64,000 nt of DNA from Bog-756 sp963704585 (GTDB taxonomy: Bacteria > Actinomycetota > Acidimicrobiia > Acidimicrobiales > RAAP-2): positions 1,736,001-1,800,000 of the forward strand of contig OY969919.1 in assembly GCA_963704585.1 (NCBI GenBank), written 5' to 3'. The notes under the pieces are model-generated. The model searched no databases. It was not told the origin of the DNA and worked only from the letters and a program-made list of their open reading frames with translations. Made by a program: the position numbers and the translations under genes. Of this stretch, positions 50,426 to 57,591 are shown piece after piece. The first letter of the stretch is position 1. Each line of letters starts with the position of its first letter.

Positions 50426-52086
50426 CGCCCGGACAGGCCGCCGCCGGCCCGGCGTGGGTGCGGCGCCCGCTGCCCGAGGAGCTCGAGCGGCGGTGGCTCG
50501 AGGTCGGCCACTGGGACGACGAGACCCTCGGCACCGCCCTCGACCGCGCGATGCGCACGCACCCCGACCAGGTCTTCCAGATCCACTCGACGGAGCGCCC
50601 ATGGGCCGGCACCTTCGGCGAGCTCCGCGGCCGTGCCGCGCGGCTCGCCACAGCGCTCGCCGCCCGCGGGGTGCGCGCGGGCGACGCGGTCGCCTTCCAG
50701 CTGCCCAACTGGGTGGAGGCCGCGGTCACCTTCTACGCGGCCTCGTTCCTCGGCGCGGTCGTCGTGCCGATCGTCCACTTCTACGGCCCGAAGGAGGTCG
50801 GGTACATCCTCCGGCGGACCGACGTGCGGCTCCTCGTCACCGCGGCCCGGTTCGGCCATGCGAACTTCCTCGAGGGCCTCGAGCGGATGGGCGACGCGAC
50901 CGCAGGGGTGCACACCGTCGCGGTCGTCGGTGCGGCGGGGACGCCGCTCGCCGAGGGGCTGCTCGACTTCGACGAGCTCGAGTCGTCCGCGACGGGGTCG
51001 GCGGCGCCGGTCGCGGTCGACCCGTCCGCTCCCGCGCTCGTCGCCTACACCTCGGGGACGACCGCCGACCCGAAGGGCGTGATCCACTCGCACCGCACGA
51101 TCGGCTCGGAGGTCCGCCAGCTCGGCGCGATGCAGGCCAACGGCGGCCGGCCCGGGTTGACCGGGGCCCCGGTCGGTCACGCGATGGGGATGCTCGGCGC
51201 ACTGCTCATCCCCGTCCTCAAGGGCGACCCGGTCCACCTGGTGGACGTCTGGGACCCACCGCGTCTCCTCGCCCTCATGGACGAGCACTCGCTCGCCTGC
51301 GGCTCCGGCGCGACCTACTTCCTCACCAGCCTGCTCGACCATCCCGACCGCACCGAGCGGCACACCGAGCTCATGCACTTCGTCGGCCTCGGTGGCGCGA
51401 CCGTGCCCATCGCGGTCGCCGAGCGCGCGACGAACGAGGGCATCTCGATCGTCCGCATGTACGGCTCGACCGAGCACCCCTCGATCACCGGTTCGACCCA
51501 CGACGATCCCGAGCGCGCCCGTCTCACCACCGACGGCCGCCCGCTCGCGGGTGTCGAGATCCGCCTCGTCGACGACGACGGGAGCCCGGTGCCGCCCGGG
51601 GAGCCGGGCGAGATCTGGTCCCGAGGGCCCGACTGCTGCATCGGCTACACCGATCCCGCGCTCACGGCTGCAGCGTTCGACGCCGACGGGTGGTACCGCA
51701 CCGAGGACGTGGGCGTCCTCGACGAGGAGGGCTACCTCACCATCACCGACCGCAAGAAGGACGTGATCATCCGGGGCGGCGAGAACGTGAGCGCGGTCGA
51801 GGTCGAAGAGCTCCTGACCGCGATGCCCGCGGTCGCCGAGGCCGCCGTCGTCGCCGCGCCCCACCCACGGCTCGGCGAGCAGGTCTGCGCCTTCGTCCGC
51901 CTCGCGCCGGGCGCCGGGCACCTCGAGCTCGGCGACGTGCAGAACGCGCTCGACGGCGCGGGCCTCGCCCACCAGAAGTGGCCCGAGCAGCTGCGCTTGG
52001 TTACCGAACTACCTCGCACGCCGTCGGGCAAGGTCAAGAAGGTCGACCTTCGCCGGCAGCTGCGCGAGGAAGCCGCCGCGGGCTGA
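50422..52086 (+). CDS. acyl-CoA synthetase (AMP-binding family)
   Basis: 554 aa. The phosphate-binding P-loop is LVAYTSGTTADPKGVIHSH; the adenine motif is RMYGSTEHPS; GWYRTEDVGVLDEEGYL carries the ribose-binding Asp; the C-terminal catalytic Lys is in PRTPSGKVKK. KKDVIIRGGENVSAVEVE is the hinge. It should activate a carboxylic acid with ATP and CoA. With the enoyl-CoA hydratase just downstream (opposite strand) and the TesB thioesterase upstream, it suggests degradation of an acyl-CoA or aromatic/cyclic acid. GTG 50422 by the GTGA overlap. Confidence 0.92.
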   Translation: MTPGQAAAGPAWVRRPLPEELERRWLEVGHWDDETLGTALDRAMRTHPDQVFQIHSTERPWAGTFGELRGRAARLATALAARGVRAGDAVAFQLPNWVEAAVTFYAASFLGAVVVPIVHFYGPKEVGYILRRTDVRLLVTAARFGHANFLEGLERMGDATAGVHTVAVVGAAGTPLAEGLLDFDELESSATGSAAPVAVDPSAPALVAYTSGTTADPKGVIHSHRTIGSEVRQLGAMQANGGRPGLTGAPVGHAMGMLGALLIPVLKGDPVHLVDVWDPPRLLALMDEHSLACGSGATYFLTSLLDHPDRTERHTELMHFVGLGGATVPIAVAERATNEGISIVRMYGSTEHPSITGSTHDDPERARLTTDGRPLAGVEIRLVDDDGSPVPPGEPGEIWSRGPDCCIGYTDPALTAAAFDADGWYRTEDVGVLDEEGYLTITDRKKDVIIRGGENVSAVEVEELLTAMPAVAEAAVVAAPHPRLGEQVCAFVRLAPGAGHLELGDVQNALDGAGLAHQKWPEQLRLVTELPRTPSGKVKKVDLRRQLREEAAAG

Positions 52087-52117
52087 GCCGGCAACGGACG
52101 TACGACAACGGCACGTG

Positions 52118-53008
52118 CTACGAGGGCGCCTGCATCCGCGCCTTCGCCTCGGCCGCCATCTCCTTCGCTCGCTCGATGTTGCGCTTGGTCGCGTCGCGCG
52201 GCCGGAGCCCGGCGGTGAACACCTCGCGGATGTACTCCTTCACGTCGGTGGCCTGCGTCGCGACGGTCAGGAGGTCGTTGCTCTGCTGGAGGTGGTTGCG
52301 CAGGCCCATGAGCTCCCACGCCCGGCGGATGTTCGCCTTGGCGGCCATGAGCGTCGAGAGGGGCGCCTGCGCCACCAGGAACGCGAGCTCGAGTGTCTCG
52401 TCGTCGAGCCGGTCGCGTGGCACCACGCGGTTGACGAGGCCGATCTCCTTGGCCTGGGCCGCGCTGAGCTCCTGGCCCGTGTACATGTACTCCGAGGCGC
52501 GCTTGAAGTTCATGAACAGCCACGGCTCGATGCCGGTCTCCATCGTCGGCATCGCCATCCCCTGGAGCACCGGGAACTGGAAGTAGGCGTCGTCCGACGC
52601 GACCGTCATGTCGGTGAGGAGGCCCCACACGGTGCCCCCGCCGAGGCAGTAGCCGTGGACCTGGGCGATGGTGATCTTCGGGCAGTCCCAGAGCTTGAGG
52701 ACCGGCGTGCCGTAGATGTCCCACTGGCCCTTCCACGGGCTGCCGAGCCTCTCGGTCGACTCGTCGATCTCGCGCATCTCGGTGCCCGCCGTGCCCCGCA
52801 CGACGTGGCCCGCGCTGAAGCCGGGGCCGTTGGCCTTGATGATCACGACCTTCACGTCGTAGTCGCGGTCCGCGTCGTCGAGGCAGGTGTCGACGTCGAA
52901 GACCAGCGTCGAGGACTGGATGTTCGCCTTCTCGGCGTAGTCGAGGATGATGCGGGCGACCGGCCCGTCCTTCTCGTAGATGACCGAGTCCAGCTTTCGG
53001 CTCTCCAT
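52118..53008 (-). CDS. enoyl-CoA hydratase/isomerase (crotonase) family
   Basis: 296 aa, ATG 53008 with an AGGAG Shine-Dalgarno. ARIILDYAEKANIQSS is the crotonase N-terminus; FSAGHVVRG holds the first oxyanion-hole region and VHGYCLGGGTVWGLLTDMTVA the second. The Glu pair of classical hydratases is not obvious: the position after the loop reads MAMPTMETGIEPWLF. A hydratase, isomerase or other crotonase reaction is possible. The C-terminal AKEMAAEAKARMQAPS is charged and probably oligomerises. It is convergent with the ligase gene, 31 bp apart. Confidence 0.87.
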   Translation of the reverse strand: MESRKLDSVIYEKDGPVARIILDYAEKANIQSSTLVFDVDTCLDDADRDYDVKVVIIKANGPGFSAGHVVRGTAGTEMREIDESTERLGSPWKGQWDIYGTPVLKLWDCPKITIAQVHGYCLGGGTVWGLLTDMTVASDDAYFQFPVLQGMAMPTMETGIEPWLFMNFKRASEYMYTGQELSAAQAKEIGLVNRVVPRDRLDDETLELAFLVAQAPLSTLMAAKANIRRAWELMGLRNHLQQSNDLLTVATQATDVKEYIREVFTAGLRPRDATKRNIERAKEMAAEAKARMQAPS

Positions 53009-53184
53009 GCCCGGCTCCTGTCGCACGACGCCCGCCCCGTCCGGCAAGCTGCTTCGCGCAAGATAGCAAACCTCGTTCTCGCTCCACCGTGGCGGGCGGC
53101 GACCGCCGGTGCCGGCGACGAACCCCAGGTCGGACCCGCCCCTGGCGGCGCGGTCGGTGCCGACCCGTCGGTACGGTTGGGCCG

Positions 53185-54375
53185 GTGGACGATCCGGGAC
53201 CCGTCGATCCCACCCGGTCGCCGGCCCGTCGAGCGTCCCCCCGACGGGCCGGCGCGTGGCTGGGTCCGGCCCTCGCCGTCACGGGCGCCGCCGCGGCACT
53301 GGTCGCCGTCTCGCTCCGGCCCTCCGAAGCCCGCGGCGCGGCCTCGCAGGTCTGGCCGCCCTTCGTCCTCGTGGTCGGCCTGCTCCTGGTCGGGCTGGTG
53401 GCCCATGCGGACGGGCTGTTCGAGACCACCGGCCGGCACCTGGCCCGGCGTGCGCGGTCCGGCGGCGTGATCTTCGCGGGCATGGCGGTCACAGTCGGAG
53501 CGGTGACCGCCATCCTCAACCTCGACACCGCGGTGGCGTTCCTCACCCCGGTCTTCGTGCACGTCGCGCGCAGCCGGGGCGAGGACGACGCGCCGCTCGT
53601 CATCGGGTGCGTCCTCCTGGCGAACGCGGGCTCGCTCTTCCTCCCCGGCTCGAACCTCACCAACCTCATCGTGCTGGGCCACCTGCACCTCACGGGCGGG
53701 ACGTTCCTCGCGCACATGTGGGCGCCCGGTCTCGCCGGGGTCGCGGTGACCGCGCTCGTCGTCGCGTTCGTGCAGCGCCCGGCGCTCCGCGTCCACAACA
53801 CCGTCGTCGAGGGCCCGGACGGCACGATGGTCGGCCTCGGGCTCGTCGCCGTGGCCCTCGTGACCGTCGTCGTGCTCCTCACGCGGAGCCCCGCGCTCCC
53901 GGTGCTGGCGGTGGGGGTGGTCGTGGTCGCGGTGCGGATCGCGTCCGGGACCCACCGACTCGGCGACGCGGTGCGCGCCCTCGGTCTCCCGGTCCTCGTC
54001 GGCCTCTTCGGGCTCGCGACGGCGTTCGGCACGCTCGGACGGGCGTGGAGCGGCCCGGCGGACCTCCTCGCACATCTGGGCATCTGGGCGACCGCCCCGG
54101 TTGCGGCGCTCTGCAGCATCGTCCTCAACAACCTGCCGGCCGCCGCCCTGCTCGCCGCGCACAGACCGCCGCACCCCTTCGCGCTGCTCATCGGGCTCAA
54201 CCTCGGACCCAACCTCTTCGTCTCGGGGTCACTCGCCTGGTTCCTCTGGCTGCGCGCGGCGCGCTCGGCGGGGGCCGAACCGTCGCTCGCCCGGGCGACC
54301 CTGATGGGCGCCGCGACGGTCCCCTTCGCCCTCGCCGCAGCCGTGGGAGCCCTCGCGCTCGGCGCGGCGCACTGA
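53185..54375 (+). CDS. ArsB/SLC13-type ion transporter superfamily permease
   Basis: 396 aa with about ten membrane helices. Two inverted-repeat fingerprints of the ion-transporter superfamily are present: GSNLTNLIVLG in the first half and LNNLPAAALLAA with GLNLGPNLFV in the second. Arsenite pumps and related anion carriers have these. It lacks an adjacent ArsR or ArsC gene, so the substrate is not evident. GTG 53185 is the chosen start; the frame upstream is low-complexity. It is divergent from the crotonase gene across 176 bp. Confidence 0.85.
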   Translation: MDDPGPVDPTRSPARRASPRRAGAWLGPALAVTGAAAALVAVSLRPSEARGAASQVWPPFVLVVGLLLVGLVAHADGLFETTGRHLARRARSGGVIFAGMAVTVGAVTAILNLDTAVAFLTPVFVHVARSRGEDDAPLVIGCVLLANAGSLFLPGSNLTNLIVLGHLHLTGGTFLAHMWAPGLAGVAVTALVVAFVQRPALRVHNTVVEGPDGTMVGLGLVAVALVTVVVLLTRSPALPVLAVGVVVVAVRIASGTHRLGDAVRALGLPVLVGLFGLATAFGTLGRAWSGPADLLAHLGIWATAPVAALCSIVLNNLPAAALLAAHRPPHPFALLIGLNLGPNLFVSGSLAWFLWLRAARSAGAEPSLARATLMGAATVPFALAAAVGALALGAAH

Positions 54376-54380
54376 TCCGG

Positions 54381-55154
54381 TCAGCGGGTCGAGAGCCGCC
54401 GGAGCGCTGCGCGACCGATCCCTTCGACGTCCTCGGGAGTCGGCGGATCGCTGAGCGCGGTCAGCCGGAGGAGGCGGGCCGTCCGGGCCACGTGCTCGAC
54501 GAGCTCGAGCTCGATGCGCCCGAGGCACCACGCACCGAGTCCGAGCGGCGCGGCCGGTAGCAACGCACCGACGTCGTCGAGCGTGTCCGGCTGGGTGAGC
54601 AGCGCGAGCAGGTCGGCGTAGTCGTCGGGGCCCTTGCGGGCCTTGTCCGCGCGCCGACGTGGCGCTGACTGCAGCTTCATCGCGACGAGTGCGGCCGGTC
54701 GTGCCACCGGACAGTGCACCGTCACGGCGGTGCCGCGGTCGACCGAGACCGCGGTCAGCACGGCCTCGTCGGCGGAGTCGAGCGCCCAGCGGTCCGCGAG
54801 CACGAAGGCCCGGTCGAGCTCGTCGTCGGGGAGGCTCGCGGGATCGAGGTCGGCGGCCGCCACCGGCCCGACGTCGATGCAGTCGACGGTCACCCCTTCG
54901 ACCTGGTGCCGCCGTGCACCGGCGCCGACCAGGACCGCGAGGCGTGAGGGCCCCTCCCCGACGGTGGCCGCGGCCGCGTCGAGGTCGTTCGTCGCGCGGT
55001 GGACCCGCCCGAGCCGGGTCATCACGGCGAGCCCGCCGATGAGGGCGAAGTCGTCGGCCGGCAGCTCCTCGGTCAGCCGGCGGAGGGCCGCGACCAGGCG
55101 CGAGGCGACCGCGCCCGGGCCGTCGACGAGGAGGATCTCACCAGACGCGGGCAC
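54381..55154 (-). CDS. AbiEii-like nucleotidyltransferase
   Basis: 257 aa from GTG 55154, overlapping the upstream gene by 17 bases. ALIGGLAVMTRLGRVHRATNDLDAA is the AbiEii/AbiGii pattern: a GG pair, then R-x-T-x-D-(L/I)-D with the metal-binding Asp pair of DNA polymerase beta-like nucleotidyltransferases. KARKGPDDYADLLALL is a second typical block with the family's K-x-x-D-x-x-D arrangement. In type IV toxin-antitoxin systems the AbiEii protein modifies tRNA or another target to stop growth during phage infection. The upstream gene has antitoxin features. The assignment is by pattern, so moderate. Confidence 0.7.
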   Translation of the reverse strand: MPASGEILLVDGPGAVASRLVAALRRLTEELPADDFALIGGLAVMTRLGRVHRATNDLDAAAATVGEGPSRLAVLVGAGARRHQVEGVTVDCIDVGPVAAADLDPASLPDDELDRAFVLADRWALDSADEAVLTAVSVDRGTAVTVHCPVARPAALVAMKLQSAPRRRADKARKGPDDYADLLALLTQPDTLDDVGALLPAAPLGLGAWCLGRIELELVEHVARTARLLRLTALSDPPTPEDVEGIGRAALRRLSTR

Positions 55155-56073
55155 GCCCGACCGGCTCCCAGCCCTCGAGGATCTCGCGCCCGCGGCCGCG
55201 GTCCTGCGCGAGGTCGAGGGCGACGACGACGTGGTTGGCGACCGGAAGGCCGTCGGGCCCCGTCCCGGCCGCCAGCGACCAGCCGAAGCGCGAGGGGCAG
55301 ACCGCGACGCGCGCGGCGATCGGTCCACCGACCGTCGCGCCGTACGTGCGAAGGAGCCCGCGCAGCACTTGCTCGTCCGGAGCGTAGAGCTCGGCCGGCC
55401 AGTCGGCGGTCGCCACGACCGGTGCGCCGTGCCAGACCGCGCCGAGCGTGCCGGAGAGCCGGAGCTCGTCGACCGCGTCGGTCGGAAGCACGCCGAGCGG
55501 CTGCCACCGCGGCTCCCAGGCGTCGGCCATCTCGTCGAAGAGATCGGGGAGTGCGGGCCGGCCCTCACGATCGGCGAGCCCACGATCGCGCAACCCGGCG
55601 AGCAGCTCCGAGACCCGCCCCGGCGAGCGGCCGATCCGGTGCGCGACCTCGACGGTCGGGTGCGGACGGTCCGGCTCGAGGAGGAGGGCGATGCCGACGT
55701 CGAGTCCGGTCGGCACGAACGGGTCGAGCACCCGCCCGGCCGGTGCGACGAGGAGCGGGGGCACGTCCGCGTCGACGATCACCGAGGATCCATGCAGCTG
55801 CAGATGCCCGCGCCGGTCGAGCCAGGCGACGCCTCCCTCGGCGAGCAGCCGCCCGGCCGCCTTCGAGATGCGGTCCGCGACGACCATCCCGCCGGCGAGC
55901 TTCGCGGCCAGGCCCGCGGCCTCGGTCTCGTTGACCCGGTGCCTCGAGAGCAGATCGATCGTGCGCCCGTCGACGTCGACCGACTCCTCCGACGCTGCCT
56001 TCGCCGGCACGGCGAGCGACGCGAGTGAGGAGACGACCTCCTCGGCAAGGGTGTTCGTGCTTCGTGGACCCAC
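55138..56073 (-). CDS. AbiEi-like winged-helix protein, putative antitoxin
   Basis: 311 aa from GTG 56073. Residues about 150-200 (VAHRIGRSPGRVSELLAGLRDRGL) look like a winged helix-turn-helix. The rest is alpha/beta without a fold I can name; PVVATADWPAELYAPDEQ and RVAVCPSRFGW may belong to the AbiEi-type C-terminal domain. It is placed before the nucleotidyltransferase and overlaps it by 17 bases, the gene order of AbiE systems (AbiEi antitoxin, then AbiEii toxin). A -10-like TATTCT lies 6 bases before the GTG (leaderless), with an inverted repeat over the start codon, which fits autorepression. Confidence 0.6.
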   Translation of the reverse strand: MGPRSTNTLAEEVVSSLASLAVPAKAASEESVDVDGRTIDLLSRHRVNETEAAGLAAKLAGGMVVADRISKAAGRLLAEGGVAWLDRRGHLQLHGSSVIVDADVPPLLVAPAGRVLDPFVPTGLDVGIALLLEPDRPHPTVEVAHRIGRSPGRVSELLAGLRDRGLADREGRPALPDLFDEMADAWEPRWQPLGVLPTDAVDELRLSGTLGAVWHGAPVVATADWPAELYAPDEQVLRGLLRTYGATVGGPIAARVAVCPSRFGWSLAAGTGPDGLPVANHVVVALDLAQDRGRGREILEGWEPVGRARVW

Positions 56074-56077
56074 GAAC
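56062..56077. promoter_or_regulatory. inverted repeat over the start codon of the AbiEi-like gene
   Basis: TTCGTGGACCCACGAA is a 7-bp perfect inverted repeat with a 2-base centre. It overlaps GTG 56073 and lies next to the minus-strand -10-like TATTCT (AGAATA on the plus strand at 56080-56085). Such a site would let the winged-helix protein repress its own leaderless transcript. Confidence 0.55.
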
Positions 56078-56160
56078 AGAGAATAACAGGGATCGAACGA
56101 GAGGGCACAGGCGTGCCGTGCTCCGGCGGGACCGACCGGCCCGTGTGCTCTGATCTGGCC

Positions 56161-57087
56161 ATGGAGTACGAGCCGCTCCCAGGGGCGCCGGACTGGTTCG
56201 TCGACGCCCTCGCCGTCCCCCAGGAAGACCTCGAGGTCGAGGTCGACGGGTGCACGATCCACGCCCTGACCTGCGGCGCCCCCGACACCCGTGGGCTGGT
56301 CTTCGTCCACGGTGGAGGCGCCCACGCGCACTGGTGGACCCATCTGGCGGCCACCTTCCACCGCGAGTACCGGGTGGTCGCCCTCGACCTCTCGGGCCAC
56401 GGGGACTCGGGCCATCGGCCCGGCTACTCCCTCGAGCAGTGGACCGACGAGGTCATGGCCGTGGCCGGCGCCGGACGGATCGACGGGCCGCCGGTGATCG
56501 TCGGCCACTCGATGGGCGGCTTCGTGACCATCGGAACCGCCGCCCGCCACGGTGACCTGGTCTCCGGCGCGATCGTCTGCGACTCGCCGGTCACCGAGCC
56601 CGATCCCGAGATCGGCGCCTACCGCCTCCGCGAGGCGTTCGGCCGTCCCCGCGTCTACCCGAGCGTCGACGTCGCGGTCGAGCACTTCCGCACCGTGCCC
56701 TCCCAGGAGCACTACCTCGACTACGTGATCGACCATGTGGCGCGCCACTCGGTCCGCGCGGTCGAGGGCGGCTGGCAGTGGAAGTTCGACCGCGGGATCT
56801 TCGCCCAGTTCGGCGGCGGGATCCGCGGCATCGCGCTGCCCTACCTGTCCCGCGTCCGCAGCCGCTTCGCGCTCCTGCGCTCCGAGAACGGCCTCGTCAC
56901 GGCCGACATCGGGCGCTCGATGTTCGAGGCGCTCGGCCGGGTCGCCCCGGTCATCGAGATCCCCGAAGCCGGGCACCACGCGATGCTCGACCAGCCGCTC
57001 ATCCTGCTCACCGCGATCCGCACTCTGCTCGGCGACTGGGACCACTCCGAGCCGCACCGGCGCGGCGAGGCGGCGGCCCGCAGCTGA
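56161..57087 (+). CDS. alpha/beta-hydrolase
   Basis: 308 aa. LVFVHGGGAHAHWW forms the oxyanion hole; VIVGHSMGGFV is the nucleophile elbow with Ser; the acid and His are probably in the ALGRVAPVIEI and EAGHHAMLDQP blocks. This is the epoxide-hydrolase/haloperoxidase-like type; Asp is absent from the elbow, so it is an esterase or C-C hydrolase and not an epoxide hydrolase. ATG 56161. It starts 88 bp from the divergent AbiE-like cassette and is convergent with the membrane gene at 57147. Confidence 0.88.
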   Translation: MEYEPLPGAPDWFVDALAVPQEDLEVEVDGCTIHALTCGAPDTRGLVFVHGGGAHAHWWTHLAATFHREYRVVALDLSGHGDSGHRPGYSLEQWTDEVMAVAGAGRIDGPPVIVGHSMGGFVTIGTAARHGDLVSGAIVCDSPVTEPDPEIGAYRLREAFGRPRVYPSVDVAVEHFRTVPSQEHYLDYVIDHVARHSVRAVEGGWQWKFDRGIFAQFGGGIRGIALPYLSRVRSRFALLRSENGLVTADIGRSMFEALGRVAPVIEIPEAGHHAMLDQPLILLTAIRTLLGDWDHSEPHRRGEAAARS

Positions 57088-57125
57088 TCCCGCGATCGGT
57101 CACGACCCGCCGGGCTCGATCCCCC

Positions 57126-57148
57126 GAGCTCCGGCCACTCAGGAGCTC
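57126..57148. terminator. possible bidirectional terminator hairpin
   Basis: GAGCTCC (57126-57132) and GGAGCTC (57142-57148) form a perfect 7-bp stem with a 9-base loop between the convergent hydrolase and membrane-protein genes. There is no U-run. Confidence 0.35.
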
Positions 57149-57587
57149 AGCGGCTCGTGTCCGGTCCACCCGGCGCGTCGTGCGGTCGCCGGCGGATACC
57201 GCGGTACCCGGCGTAGGCGATGGCCGTGCCGGCCACGAGGCAGATCGGGTGGAGCACCGAGATCGAGCGGATGAAGGCGAGCTCGACGACGATCCACCCG
57301 ACGAGGAGGACGCCGGCGCCGACTGCGACCACGTCGCCGTGGTCGCTCCCCGACCAGCTCAGCACCGCGGCGATCGCCATCGGGATCCCGACCACGAGGA
57401 GCAGCGCGACACCGCCGAAAACGAGGCTCCCGAACGGGAGACGGTGATCGATGGTGTCCCCGAAGTCGATCGCCCCGACCATCATGGCGACGGCACCGCC
57501 GATGGCGGCCACCGCACCGAGCCCTTCGCCGAGCGCGAGCAGTCGTCTCGGTCGCGGAGCGGACGGACCGTCGAGCCAGGTCAGCAT
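57147..57587 (-). CDS. small integral membrane protein
   Basis: 146 aa, ATG 57587 (MLTWLDGP), 4 bp after the P-type ATPase stop with GGAG in the ATPase's last codons as Shine-Dalgarno. Four hydrophobic segments (AVAAIGGAVAMMVGAI, VALLLVVGIPMAIAAVL, VVAVGAGVLLVGWIVV, PICLVAGTAIAYAGY) make it a four-helix membrane protein. I recognise no family. Tight spacing after the ATPase suggests joint expression. Confidence 0.65.
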   Translation of the reverse strand: MLTWLDGPSAPRPRRLLALGEGLGAVAAIGGAVAMMVGAIDFGDTIDHRLPFGSLVFGGVALLLVVGIPMAIAAVLSWSGSDHGDVVAVGAGVLLVGWIVVELAFIRSISVLHPICLVAGTAIAYAGYRGIRRRPHDAPGGPDTSR

Positions 57588-57591
57588 CGCG

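Noticed and set aside
50422..53008. A complete beta-oxidation operon
   Set aside because: The ligase and crotonase are convergent and no acyl-CoA dehydrogenase or thiolase is in the window, so only a partial link is supported.
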